Below, piece after piece: positions 52,448 to 64,000 of a stretch of 64,000 nucleotides of DNA. A program made the translations under genes and the position numbers. The stretch lies in NCBI GenBank assembly GCA_037501455.1, contig CM074858.1, forward strand, positions 87,766,501 through 87,830,500, read 5' to 3'. The first letter of the stretch is position 1; each line of letters begins with the position of its first letter. A model generated the notes under the pieces. That model had not been told where the DNA came from and ran no database searches. It saw nothing but the letters and a program-made list of their open reading frames with translations. Source of the DNA: Lantana camara. Lineage: Eukaryota; Streptophyta; Magnoliopsida; Lamiales; Verbenaceae.

Positions 52448-55400
52448 ATCTCCCACTTGCCCGTCAAAGCCATTCTAAAGCTACTCTAAATCCCATCTTC
52501 TGAAGATAACCTTGGAAAGCTTCTCGACTAAGGGGTTTAGGAAGTGGATCTGCCACGTTCTCTGCTGATGTGACCCTCTCAATTTGCACATCTCCTCTTT
52601 TGATAATATCACGGATTAGGTGATACTTCCTCATAATGTGCTTGGTCCGTTGGTAAGATCTTGGTTCTCTTGCTTGAGAAACCGCCCCAGTGTTGTCACA
52701 AAACACGGTAATGGGGTCTTTCATGCTAGGAACGACATTCAACTCTTGAATGAAGTTTCTACTCCAAACACCTTCCTTAGCTGCGTTGCAACTAAGTATT
52801 CGGCCTCAGTGGTCGAATCAGCAGTGGTTGTTTGCTTGAAACTCTTCCAACTCACTGCTCTGCCGTTTAGGCAGAAAATGTATCCTGACATTGACTTAAA
52901 ATCATCTAAGTCAGACGCAAAGCTTGCATCGCAGTATCCTTCGACAGTAAGATCTTTCTGACCTCCGTAAACTAAGAATAAATCTTTAGTACTTTTCAAG
53001 TACTTAAGAATATTCTTCACGGCAGCCCAGTGACCATCTCCAGGGTCAGATTAGAAACGACTTGTTACACAAAGTGCATAAGCCACATCCGGTCGAGTAC
53101 ATAACATTGCATACATTATGCTACCTATTGCTGATGCATAAGGTGTATGAGTCATTCTTTCCTTCTCAAGGTTAGTCTTAGGACACATTTTCTTAGAAAG
53201 ACATATTCCTACACTCATAGGAAGGTTCTTAACCTTTGCTGACTCCATATTGAATCTCTTCAATACTTTGTCAATGTACATCGACTGTGACAGTCCTATT
53301 AACCTTCTAGATCTATCTCGATAGATTTTAATTCCAAGGATATAGGGCACATCACCAAGATCTTTCATCTCGAATTGGTTCGATAACCATAACTTAGTTA
53401 CTTTCATGTCATCCTTCGAATTCCCAATAAGAAGGATGTCATCAACATAAAGTACTAAGAATTGCACTGAGGTCTCCAATTCCTTTCTATACACACATGA
53501 TTCATTCAAAATTTGAATGAAGCCAAACGCATTGACTGATTCATCAAATCGAATGTTCCAATTCCTAGAAGTCTGTTTCAATCCATAGATTGATCTTTGG
53601 AGTTTGTAAACCTTTTGGTCACTCCCACTGAAAGTGAAACCTATGGGTTGCTCCATATAAATGTCTTTATCAATGTCTCCATTGAGAAAGGCAGTTTTCA
53701 CATCCATTTGCCATATCTCATAGTCATAATATGCAGCAATGGCAAGCATGATCCGAATAGACTTTTGCATTGCAACTGGCGAAAAGGTTTCATCAAAGTC
53801 CACGCCGGGTCTTTGAGTGAATCCTTTTGCAACTAGTCTTGCCTTGTAGGCTGCAATGCTTCCATCAACTCCAAGCTTTCTCTTAAAGATCCATTTGCAA
53901 CCTATGGGTTTGACCCCATCAGGCAAATCTACCAAGGTCCAAACTTGGTTGGAGTTCATGGAATCCATTTCGGATTTCATAGCTTCTATCCACTGTTCAG
54001 AGTCAGAATCTAAAAGTGCCTCCTCATATGTTAAAGGATCATTATCCTTTTGAGAGATCTCATGAAGAATCCATACCATCTCTCCAGCTGTCTAGGAGTA
54101 CATTCAGAACGCCTTAGAGGAGGATTTGCGTGTGTATCGAAATTAGTGATTGGTTGTGGTTGGTCAGAAGGGGGCGTTTCTTCAGTGGGTGGTGTGGGGT
54201 CACTTTGTACTTCCTCTAATTCTATGATCTTGCCTTTCTTTTCTTTGAGGAACGGTTCCTCCAGAAAAGTGGCATTTCTGGAAATAAACACCTTTTGCTT
54301 AGATTGATTATGGAAGTAGTATCCTATGGATTCCTTAGGATAACCTACAAAGTAGCACAAGTTAGAACGAGATTCTAACTTATCTCCCACTGTTCTCTTC
54401 ACATAAGCAGGACAACCCTAAATTCTTAAGTAAGAATAACTAGGGATTTTACCATGCCACATTTCATAGGGCGTTTTAGGGACTGACTTAGAGGGAACTA
54501 GATTCAAAATCTTTGCTGCACTTTCTAGGGCATAACCCTAGAAAGAAGGTGGTAAGTCAGTGAAACTCATCATGGGACGAACCATATCAAGTAGAGTTCG
54601 ATTCCTTCTCTCAGAAACTCCATTTAGTTGAGGAGTTCCCGGAGGTGTCCACTGAGAGATAATCCTATTATCTTTGAGATGATTAAGGAATTCTTCACTA
54701 AGATAATCGCCTCCTCGATCAAATTGAAGTGCTTTGATCTTGTGACCAGTTTGATTCTCAACCTCCTTTTGAAATTCTAAGAATTTCTCAAAAGCTTCAG
54801 ATTTGTACTTCATTAAGTATACATAACCATACCGACCAAAGTCATCGGTAAAGGTTATGAAATACTGATGATTGTTTTTAGTGCTTACACTAAGCGGTCC
54901 ACAAACATCAGAATGGATCAAATCCAAGACCTCAGTGGCACGTTCCACAGTTCCTTTAAAAGGAACTTTGGACATCTTTCCTTTGAGACAGGATTCGCAA
55001 GAAGTTAACTCTTTGAGATCATTTTCAGAGAATGATCCTAAAGTGTTTATCTTGCTAATTCTGTTCTTGGAAATGTGTCATAATCTAGCGTGCCATAAGG
55101 GAGCTGAAACTTTGTCATCTCTCTTACATTTCGTTTCTCGTTGTATATTCATGTTATTGATATTTTGAGTTAGGTAAAGTCCATTACTTAGAGTACCGAT
55201 GTGAACGGAAGAGTTGTTCCGTTTGATAAAATATTTACCATTCTTAATATAAGTTTCATAACCTTCACAATCTAATATTGGAACTGAAATTATATTACGA
55301 ATAATGCTCGGTACATAAAGGACTTTATTCAAGACTAACTCAAAACTACCTAAATCTAATCTAATTGTGCCTAAAGCTCGAGCTTCAACGTTTGAGCCAT

Positions 55401-55758
55401 CGCCGATCTTCAATACACATTCTCCTTCTTTGAGTTGTTGGACTTCACTTAGCATCTGTACATTATTACAAATATGGGTTCCCCAACCGGTATCAAGTAC
55501 CCAAGAACTAGAATTAATAGAAAGATTTACTTCAACGAGAAAGATACCTTTCTTTAGAGTAGCCTTGTACTCTGGGCAGTTTCTCCTCCAATGTCCCGCT
55601 TTGCCACAATGGAAGCAAACATCCTCTTTCTGATCACGCTTCTTCTTTTGGGCCTTCCCCTTCGAAACGCCACCAGTGGGGCCTAAGGGGTTTCTTCTTC
55701 TTCTTTTGGGCTTTCTTGCCCTTACCTTTAGAAGGCCCAGAAGAGGAAGATGGAGCAT
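52448..55758 (-). pseudogene. Copia-2B pol (protease, integrase, RT, RNase H), multiply broken
   Basis: PPT at 52448-52461, then pol pieces in order on the minus strand: knuckle CFHCGKAGHWRRNC and protease LDTGWGT (55078-55758), integrase (54538-54975 and 54031-54402), RT with YVDDILL (53051-54079), RNase H (52739-53020, 52464-52742). Breaks against copy A are GGA to TGA near 55078, TGG to TAG at about 54538 and 54418, a one-base loss near 54070, CAA to TAA near 53052 and a four-base loss near 52788. An extra G in a G-run near 55678 separates gag from pol. Confidence 0.93.
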
Positions 55759-56380
55759 TCACCATCAGAACCTTATTGTCCTTCTTGATCGTGCTTTTAG
55801 CAGTTACAAGCTGACTAATCAGCTCAGCTACAGTCGCACCAGCATGATTCATATTGAAGTTAAGGACAAATGGGTTGAATGATGGTGGGAGCGAGGCTAG
55901 CAACAAGTCCACTGAAAGCTCATCTTTCAGTGGCATGTCTATGGAAGCAAGTTTCTCAGTAAGGGCAAGAAACTTGAGTCCATATTCATGGACACTTGAA
56001 CCTTCCCTCATTCTCAAGTGGAACAATTCCTTTGAAGTGTTATACCTTGTAACATGTCCATGAGGGCGGTAAAGTTGCTCTAAGTGGTCGTAAATCTCCC
56101 AAGCAAATTCCATGGCCTCATGTTGCCTTTGCAAGTCCGGAGACATGTTAGCCAACATAAGGCAACGGGCTTGGAGATTATCATCCTTCCACTTCTGGAT
56201 CGAGTCCCGCTCGGCCCGAGTGGGAGCGTCCCCTTCCGGACTAGGCTCCCCTTCGAAGTGAACATAAGTTCTCTTCTCAGAATCTAAAATGATTTTTAGA
56301 TTCCTCAGCCAATCAGAATAGTTGGAATCAGTCAACTTGTTTGACTCGAGGATCGATACAGGAGAGTTTTTGGTTGCCAT
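55634..56380 (-). pseudogene. Copia-2B gag
   Basis: 248 codons from a true ATG (56378-56380, MATKNSPVSILESNKLTD) through the same Gag domain as copy A, to the G-run frameshift that diverts it before the zinc knuckle. The start codon and Gag domain are better preserved than in copy A; the knuckle is intact but in the pol frame. Confidence 0.92.
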
Positions 56381-58583
56381 TTCAAAACACGTAGAGAATC
56401 ATAGAATCTACGACCTAAATGATAAAACAGAGAACTAGTGAGCATGCTGAATTATAACGATATACAAAAGATAAGGTCTTTACTCTAATGTAGCTCCCAC
56501 TGTTTTTCAAAGATCTATAATTCCCAAAGATCTAAGAGGAACACACTTCCCAATGAGTACTAAGATCCTAGGCATTTTACCTCGAACCCACGACTCGCGG
56601 ACATTCTAAGTAAAACCCTAGGTAGGTACAACTTACCAATTCTAACACCTTTAGAACTCTTAGTAATTGTTTTTGCATCACCTATCTTTCAATATGGACC
56701 CACGACTCGTGCGACATCCATATTTACTTAGGCGTTAAGCTAGACCCATCAATCATAAGATCATGATCAAAACTTAGTTCGAACGACCCACGACTCGCGG
56801 ACATCGCCCTTGCTAAAATTGACCACGAAATATTGATCATTTAAAATGATCAATTAGGTAACTAAGAACTAATAAGCTCCACTAGCTATCCCACGACTCG
56901 CGGACAATAACTAGCTTCACTTACTAAACTTAAAACCTATTGATGGAATGCTAGGAATTTAATTCGAAATTTGCATCTCGAATTAAACACCTATTTATTC
57001 GAAATTAGCTTAATATTTAATGGGAATTTTCGAATCAACCGGAGAGTTGTCCGGTTCGACCTCACCAACATATATGTTATCCAATTTTATTAGTCTTGAT
57101 TAATGCAAGTACATCTTAAATGCATTTCAAACAAGCACATAAACAGATAACATGTCCTAGCATGATACTAACATAAGAAGATCATGGGTTCTACCTATCT
57201 TATGCGTGATATGTGGGAGCCACTCCACAATCACAAGTTCTAACATACATGCCACATAAACAGTTTAAATCACATAAGGGAAAGCGGTAACAAAATACGA
57301 GCCCTATCTCTATTACATTTTCAATTGAGATTCCCCTCCCTAACATTTTGAGGGGTCTTCACTTATGGCCTCCTTGTTACTTGAATGTGGTCCATCTTAC
57401 TCCATGGGTGCATTGTCTCCAAAATGAAAATAAAACCTCACCACCTATTCTACTCTCAAAAAAATGAAAAAGAACTAAAAAGTAATAAGGCTCAATCTTC
57501 ATATTGGCCTTAGACAAATACATGGGGCATACCCCGGCCTCAAAATAGAAATATGGAAAGCCACATAATAAATCACATAACAGTACACACATAAGTGAGG
57601 CTCCAACCTCAATTGAAAAACGCAACTATAGGGCTCCAACCCCAATTTAAACCATTCATGTGCATAAGTTAAAACTATACATAAGCCTAAACCCATGATC
57701 ACCTAACATGCATAAATTGCAAGAATTTAAATTTAATCAATAAATTAAAATTCTCGCTTTAAGCTCTAATAGGTTAAAACATGACTTAGATGCTATTCTT
57801 ATTCAAGATCCTTTTCAATAAAACCCGAAAAACTATAAACTAATAAAATTCCAATTAATTTCTGAAAATTAACAATTTTATTCTTTCAATATTTTCACAA
57901 AATAAAGTTTTCAATTTTTCCAAAATTTAAATCGCTTAATTTTTCAAAATCCCAATTTAAACAATTATTTCAAAAATAATTCAAATTTAATAAAACAAAA
58001 ATTTTCAGAAAATTAAATTAGGATTGGAGTGCTCGCCACGCCCGCCCAACGACCCAGGCCGCCCGCACGCGTCGCTCGCGAGCGCGCGCGCACATGCCAG
58101 CAGCGCTTGCGCACGCCTGCGGGTGAGAACAGGCCGGCGCTGCGCGGACACCCTCCCGCGCGGATGCGGGAGGCGATGGAGGAAGGCCCCGCGCGGTTGC
58201 AGGGCTATGGTGCGGGACGCTCCCGCGCAGTTACGGGAGGGGCTGGCGGGCCAGTCCGGGCGCGCCTAGGACAGGCGCGTAGCCCTAGCATGCCTAGGCT
58301 CACGTTTTCGTAACGCGATTTTCGTGTTTCGTATTTCAGTTCAAAACCAACAACAATCCAAAATTTAAAAATACAATTTAAATGTATTTGATCCAAAATA
58401 ATTTCAATCAAATTTTTCGAAAATGTTTTTCAGAAACTTTTAGGAAAAATACAGTTTCGTAATTTAGGCTTTCTAAAAGAACTCAAGAATACCTAATTCG
58501 CATCTAAGCCTAAGAATTTCTACCAAATTCAATTAATTGAGACGAATCAGAAACATGATTAACGAGGTGGCTCTGATACCACT
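56381..58583 (-). other. Copia-2B long 5' leader
   Basis: Collinear with 8948-11183, including four CCCACGACTCG motifs (about 56586-56905) and a GC-rich block at about 58030-58310 with three hairpins (58153-58172, 58187-58204, 58220-58239). PBS at 58569-58581. ORFs in the GC block are not conserved with copy A. Confidence 0.8.
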
Positions 58584-59034
58584 TGTTGGAAAACAGGAAT
58601 CATAAAGCAGTGGAAATTCAAAAATTTTCAAACAAAAGGATCGAATACTCGCAATCGTGAATCCAAATTCGTAGAGATTAGAAAATTACTTTTCAATAAT
58701 GTTTCTTGAAGCGTTTCAAGCCACCCAAGAATGCTCTTCTCGCGGCTTGATCCCCTCTCCTTGGTAAAGCTCGAATCTTCAAAACTTCTATCTTGAAGCT
58801 CTCTAGAGATAGTCCACCAACTTGACTACAATCTAACTAGTAAGGATGCTAGTTCTCTAGTTAGTGTTTAGGTTTAACCTAGGGTTTATTTTGTCTTGGA
58901 GAAAGGATGTTGTTCAACACATGAACCAAAAGAATTCAATCACTCTCAAAGGGGAGCTCGAGCTCCCCTATATATAAGTAAGGGAGGGGCGACCGAAATC
59001 CTATTCCTTATGGACTAAGGATTTGGTCCCTCTC
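58584..59034 (-). repeat. Copia-2B 5' LTR, interrupted part
   Basis: First 451 bp in plus-strand order, TGTTGGAAAACAGGAATC to the point where the LINE poly-T begins. The expected continuation (CCTATTACTTGAT...) does not reappear before the window ends. Confidence 0.9.
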
Positions 59035-59049
59035 TTTTTTTTTTTTTTT
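59035..59049 (-). other. LINE poly-A tail
   Basis: A 15-base T run on the plus strand at the junction with the Copia-2B LTR marks the LINE 3' end made by target-primed reverse transcription. Confidence 0.88.
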
Positions 59050-59090
59050 GTTGCAACAGAACCAGCAAAACGTTGCTAAAAGAACCGCCC

Positions 59091-59615
59091 TCAACTCGCA
59101 AGGCCTTCAGGTGGAGAGTCCCACATCATTTTTTCCTCAAGCATCTGATAGCCCTTCTTAGCCAAACCATCCGCCAGGCTGTTACATTCTCGGTTGATGC
59201 ACTTAATCTTGCAGTCCCAAGGCTTACGGATCAAGTTGCGGCATTCCTCAATGATGGCACCCAACCGATGAGTATTCGTATCCGCTTCTTGAATCAACTT
59301 AACAACTTCTGAAGCGTCACATTCCACTTCAATTCTCGGGTACCTGCGTTCCCAGGTCAAGATAAGGCCCTCCCGAAGGCCGAGAAGCTCAGCCATGAGA
59401 ACCGAAACATCCCCCACCTTCATAGCAAAACCCAGTAACCAACCTCCTCTGTCATCCCTAATCACTCCCCCCGCCGTGGCCCTTTTCCGATGACCCAAGT
59501 GGCTACCATCCGTGTTCAATTTAACCCACCCATTACAAGGAGGCCTGCAAACATCACAATGACGAGTACGCTTCCTACTGCTCTCTTTGTTAAGCGAGAT
59601 AAAATCCGCTACCAA
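59091..59615 (-). pseudogene. LINE RNase H domain
   Basis: Type I RNase H with WVKLNTDGS, a MAELLGLREG helix, VECDASEVV and NSLADGLAKKG, giving the four acidic positions. It shares the frame of the upstream zinc finger ORF but is cut from it by one TGA (59616-59621 region). C-terminal RNase H is common in plant L1 elements. Confidence 0.9.
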
Positions 59616-60480
59616 GATTTTTCATTGATTGATCGAGGCCGAAATGGTGTCCCTTTCTCGCCTATATTCCCAATTATTCCTCCTCTTCCAAATGGTCCAG
59701 AGACCAGCGACGAAGATGTGTTTCCACTCCCCTTCCGGCAGAAGCTTATTCCGAAATTCCTGTCTCCACCCGTTACCAATCCAGCCGGCATCATCCAGCT
59801 GTTGGAACTGATCCCAATCATCATCCGCCACCACCCACTTCCAAACACGCTGGGAATCAGGGCAATGTCTGAAAAGATGGAGGATAGATTCCTCCTTACC
59901 AGTGCATCTAGAGCAGCACCCATCCCCTCCCAAATGTCGCCATTTCCTCAGACCATTACACATCACACTCCTGTGATTCAGCTGCCAGAGAAAACACTTG
60001 ATCTTGTTCGGAAGTTTGCTGCGCCATATAAGACCCCATGATTTATCTTTGGGCCTCGAAGGACGAGTTAAACTATCATAGGCTGACTTAAAGTTGAATC
60101 GGCCTGAAGTCCCACCACTCCAGATCCTGGAATCTCCCATCGAATTGCTGCGCGGGACTGGTAAACCACGAATGAGTTGCTGCACTGAAGCCGGGATGTG
60201 GGTGTTCAATCGACTAAAGTCCCAACCCGATTCCCAGGTAAAGATGTCGCTAACTCTCAAGTGAACATCATCCTCGTGAATAGGCCCAGGAACCAGTTCT
60301 CTCAACTTACCCCTTGCGAGCCATTTGTCATCCCAAAGCCTCACCTGCTCCCCATCGCCAATCCGCCATAACACTTGATTCTCAACACTCTTGAGACTCC
60401 GAACCACTCCTTTCCAGAGTCTGGAGGCTGAGGGCTGTGGCGCATGATGCAAGATATCTTCCCCTCTCCCCCCCTCCCAA
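59616..60480 (-). pseudogene. LINE zf-RVT region
   Basis: Encodes WRIGDGEQVRLWDDKWL and RFNFKSAYDSL, then LPNKIKCFLWQL and the Cys/His motif CCSRCTGKEESILHLFRHC, the reverse-transcriptase-associated zinc finger of plant LINEs. The frame is shifted from the RT by an indel in a G-run around 60466-60473. Confidence 0.9.
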
Positions 60481-62892
60481 GTATTTTGAACTAAAAAGCG
60501 CTTCCCATTTGCTACCATTCCGTTTGAGAATGCCCCAGCCCGTTTTCGCCAGCATAGCGATATTGGTACGCCTAGCTTCCCGGATACCCAGCCCCCCTTC
60601 TGACTTCTTGCGAATGACCTTGTTCCACCCAATCAGGTGGGTTTTCCGTTTGTTAATATCCGTAGACCACAAGAATCTCCGATTGAGTTGATCCAATTTA
60701 TTGCAAACCGCCGTAGGAACCCAGGAGGTGTGCATATGGTAGACCGAAATCGAAGACGTCCCCGATGGAATAAGCGAGAGCCTACCCGCCAAATTCAGGT
60801 TCTTGACTTTCCAAGAAGAAAGGCGTTGTTGCACTCTTTCCAGAATAACGTTGTAGTTTTCTGAAACAACACTCCCATCCCCAAGGTTAATGCCCAAGTA
60901 CTTCCCAATCATCTCTGTTTCCCCAATTCCCAGTTCCGTAGTAATATTCATACGGTGAGAGGGTTCAGAACTAGGAGAAAACCACACTTTGCTCTTGCTA
61001 TTGCTGATACGGAGGCCCGAACTAGCGCAGAAGCGGGAGAGAATTTCCCGAATTGTCCTTGCATTGGTAGTGGTGGCCTTCGCGAACAAGACAATATCAT
61101 CAGGGAATAAAAGATGGTTGAAACTAGGCCCTCCACGGTTAGCCGCAAACGGAGCCCAATCACCATTCTCGACAGCTTCCTCTATGAGATACCCCAACCG
61201 TTCCATGCAAAGAACAAACAGATACGGCGAAAGCGGATCCCCTTGACGTATACCACAATTGGGAATGATAGGTTCTGTAGGATCGCCATTCCAAAGAATA
61301 CTTGGTGTCACACACTTCACCACCGCCATAATAAGTCGGACCAAATTTTCCTGAAAACCAAAGAAGATAAGGGTCTCCTGAAGAAAGCTCCAATTGACCA
61401 TGTCGTAGGCCTTCTCAAGGTCAAGTTTCAAGAGCATACAACCTTTCTTACTCTTCAATCTACGCATCGAATGTACCAATTCTTTAACCGTCAGAATGTT
61501 ATCATGCGTTGTCCTTCCCCGGATAAACGAGCTTTGGAGAGGCCCGACGATATTCGAAATCAGTGGCTTAATACGCAACACCAGTAATTTAGTTAACGCT
61601 TTCAAGGAAGTATTAAGCAGAGCTCTCGGCCGAAAATCTCCAGCATCCATCGGATTGTCTTTCTTAGGAATCAGGCATATGAAGGCTTCTCCCATAGCAC
61701 ACGGAATCGTTTGACTCATGAAACAACTATTGAGGTAGTCAAATAAAGACTCACCCACGACATCCCAGAATTTCTGATAGAACACCACTTGGCACCCATC
61801 TGGGCCGGGCGTCTTATAGGAACTCATAGAGTTAATCACAGCATGCACCTCATCTTTAGAAATGGGCCGGGCGATAGCCTCCATATCCCCGGGTTCAAAT
61901 CTTCTCTGATACCTGTTGTAAGGGAACCTACTCGGCTCAAAATTGACATCAGGGGCGAACAAAGACTCGAAGAAGTCCCTGACATGGTGTTGCAAGGCCC
62001 CTGTTTCAGTAACCCAGATGTCATTGATCAGGAGCATATTGATCTTATTTCTACGGCGTCTATTCAGGGTCGACAAATGGAAGAATTTCGTGTTTTTGTC
62101 GCCAAATTTCAGCCAATTAACTCTGGACTTCTGAAACCAAATTAACTCCTCACGTTTCAAGATGTCATTATATTCCTCGACCAGTTGATTTTCCAGCAAC
62201 TTGAGTTCCCTGCTAAGTCTGTCAATCGGAATTTTCTGAATCCCGCGAAGCTTAGCTTTGAGCAGTCTTTTTGTGCGGAAAACAATACCAAAGACTGTCC
62301 GGTTCCATTCGTGCATGTATTCCGGCAGAGAACTCAGCGCCTCTAGGAGATTCGGATGGGATTCCCAAATGGTACGAATTCTGTTACTGCAGTCCGAGTG
62401 AGTAGTCCATGCCGCTTCGAAACGAAAAGGCTTCGCAACCGGAGTTCGGGTAAGCCCAACCGTATTCGTGAAAATAGGGCTATGGTCTGAGTGTGTGAGG
62501 GCCAAAACACTAGTCACGCTGTCCGGGAACCGTTGAACCCACCCAGAATTAGCCAGGACTCTATCCAGACGTTCAAGAAAACGACCTCCACCCGAGACCG
62601 TACTCGCCCAAGTGAATCTCGGACCTTTCGAATCTATATCCATGAGCCCACTATCCTCGATATTCTTCCGAAATTTCTCACATTTATTCCAGGAAGCGCG
62701 GTTACCGCCACTCTTCTTGCTGGGACCCAGTATATCGTTAAAATCCCCCGTTAACATCCAAGGCTCGTGCATATCCATACCAATCTCTTTCAACTCACAC
62801 CAAAGATCTTCGCGCTTACGCGTATTAGGGCTAGCGTAGACCCCAGTACAGTAGCATTCAGAACTACGAGAACCAATCTTAGCATGTATCAA
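60470..62892 (-). pseudogene. LINE endonuclease (partial) and reverse transcriptase
   Basis: Endonuclease C-terminal half: TGVYASPN, MLTGDFNDIL, LDRVLANSGW and HSDHSPI, the last holding the catalytic Asp-His. RT: FICLIPKKDNP, GPLQSSFIRGR, KLDLEKAYDMVNW, GIRQGDPLSPYLFVL, and the active box FPDDIVLF at about residue 600, where most L1 elements have FADD. The two catalytic aspartates remain. The first in-frame upstream stop is in the 62920 region, so the N-terminus is not in this piece. Confidence 0.93.
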
Positions 62893-62920
62893 TTGGGAAG
62901 ATACGTTAAGTACTGATAGA

Positions 62921-64000
62921 AAATCTTAAACCCAAGTGTAAGTTCTAAGTCCGATTGTAACACTTAAGGTATCGTATCCACAGGGAAGGGAACTCAACAA
63001 CCACTTCTATGACTATTTCTAATCTAGAGACCGAATAAGATTGACAATGTTGTACTATACTACTATGACAAAATTAAACTTAACCAATAAGTAATCAATC
63101 ACACGAGCTAACAAATAAAAACAAGATTAAACCACTTAATTAAAATAGGTCGGGGAGTAAATCATATGCCCTTTTGTGATCAAATCAATACTCAAGTATG
63201 GATGTATGATTCTTCAACCTAATCACAATTCTATACCTAGCTTCTCTCGAAGACTAGGTGTCTAATTAATTAGGCCAAGTGTTATTCTCACAATCACTTA
63301 GTAACCTAATTAATCGAATGAAGCAAGATTAGTGTATTTAAAACCTAGCGGCTTGGCATGGAATTCTAGATACGTGTTGTAGAAATTAGGGTTAAATTTC
63401 TCTAAGCCCAAAAGTCTAAGTTTTGGAAAACAATCTCAATTATCCTCAATCTCTCGATTATCGGATAATTCACCTTATGTTCATGGATGGCCAATCCATT
63501 CCCAATCTACTCAATACCGTTTCCCTAACAAAGAATCACACAATTTGACTCAAGCATTAATTCAAACACCTTAGATGCATAATCCTTACCCCCTAACCCT
63601 AGGAGATTAGTTCCTCATAATTGGATCAACACTCATTAAGATCAAAAGAATTGCATTCAAAATATTCATGTCTAGCATAAACATAAAAAAGGAATTACTA
63701 ATTCTGAAATTCTAACCTAATTATTCAGAAACGGATCTAAAGCAAGAACTAACTATACTAGAATTGAAAAACCAAAACTTGAGGAATTAGTTTGATCGGA
63801 AAGCAGTAAATAAAACCAAATTGATAAAGTCTTGTGATTGGAATGAATCTTCAACTCTATGTCTTCGTGTTCCTTCCTTCTCCAGGTGTTCTTGAACTCT
63901 CGAAAGCTATCCGTCCAAAAAGCTCTCCCTTTCCGCCTCCAAACCCGTGTTTAAATAGAAGTCCAAAGTCCACAACCGCCCCGTGACACGGGCGTGCAGA
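62921..64000. other. Unassigned AT-rich sequence right of the LINE
   Basis: About 1.1 kb with no credible ORF. It contains GGTATCGTATCCACAGGG (62968-62985), a phrase I associate with repeat sequence in eudicot genomes, and ends in GTGACACGGGCGTGCAGA, also repeat-like. It is not the continuation of the Copia-2B LTR, so it probably belongs to another element interrupting the LINE. Type not determined. Confidence 0.4.

Larger units (their letters stand above)
41069..59034 (-). mobile_element. Copia-2B: second copy of the 1.96-kb-LTR copia family
   Basis: Same family and orientation as Copia-2A. The 3' LTR is 41069-41180 plus 50594-52447, split by a large LTR element. The internal region is 52448-58583. 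The 5' LTR starts at 58584 and is cut after 451 bp by a LINE. PBS at 58569-58581. Gag keeps its ATG, but pol has four stops and several indels, so this copy is more decayed than 2A. The right-hand end lies outside the window. Confidence 0.94.
59035..62920 (-). mobile_element. L1-type LINE with C-terminal RNase H, 5' incomplete
   Basis: A minus-strand non-LTR retrotransposon: poly-A (poly-T at 59035-59049) at the 3' end, then in sense order partial endonuclease, reverse transcriptase, zinc finger and RNase H. ORF1 and the N-terminal half of the endonuclease are missing. The exact 5' edge, about 62905-62930, is uncertain and no target duplication was found. Three lesions are noted: a frameshift in a G-run, a TGA before RNase H, and FPDD in the RT box. 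Confidence 0.92.

Overview
This window is eudicot-type plant nuclear DNA that is almost entirely transposable elements, stacked inside one another in the remains of a single host gene. Evidence for a plant: Ty1-copia and Tat-type Ty3-gypsy retrotransposons, an L1-type LINE ending in RNase H, hAT elements with 8-bp target duplications, and spliceosomal introns. There are no bacterial-style operons, rRNAs, tRNA genes or CRISPR arrays.

The host scaffold is a broken minus-strand gene for an alcohol-forming fatty acyl-CoA reductase (FAR). Its exons lie at 38879-38890, 38625-38732, 37787-38000, 1568-1729 and 297-378. They join in the order expected for the family, but carry frameshifts, a stop and a lost splice acceptor. 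A small TIR element (413-1497) sits in one intron. A copia element (Copia-1, 1798-19255, TSD CATAT) sits in another. A non-autonomous hAT element (19755-37786, TSD TTTGCATC) landed at the end of an exon. A third copia (Copia-3, from 38891) cuts the upstream exon, and the 5' exons lie outside the window.

Each of these was then hit again. Copia-1 contains a complete minus-strand copia with 1,956-bp LTRs (Copia-2A, 3056-13139) and a 2,962-bp solo LTR (13317-16278). The hAT element holds a Tat-type gypsy (20510-35660, 844-bp LTRs), whose 3' LTR is split by a second solo LTR (32680-35251), and a 392-bp hAT MITE (36233-36624). Copia-3 contains a second copy of the Copia-2 family (Copia-2B, 41069 to about 59034). 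The 3' LTR of Copia-2B contains a 9,413-bp LTR element with 2,980-bp LTRs and no coding capacity (41181-50593). Its 5' LTR is interrupted by a LINE (59035 to about 62920). Boundaries were set from LTR ends, PBS/PPT sites and matching target duplications.

The best coding region is in the Tat element: gag-protease-RT-RNase H, a second archaeal-type RNase H and integrase on the plus strand, broken only by two stops, both at domain borders. Between integrase and the 3' LTR the same element carries a three-exon gene on the opposite strand, with well-formed splice sites and a domain resembling the putative gypsy-type transposon family (Pfam PF04195). The two solo LTRs and the non-coding element form one LTR family (TGTAACGCC...TGCTACA), whose members carry unrelated GC-rich palindrome clusters at about the same distance from the LTR start. 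No host gene in the window looks functional.
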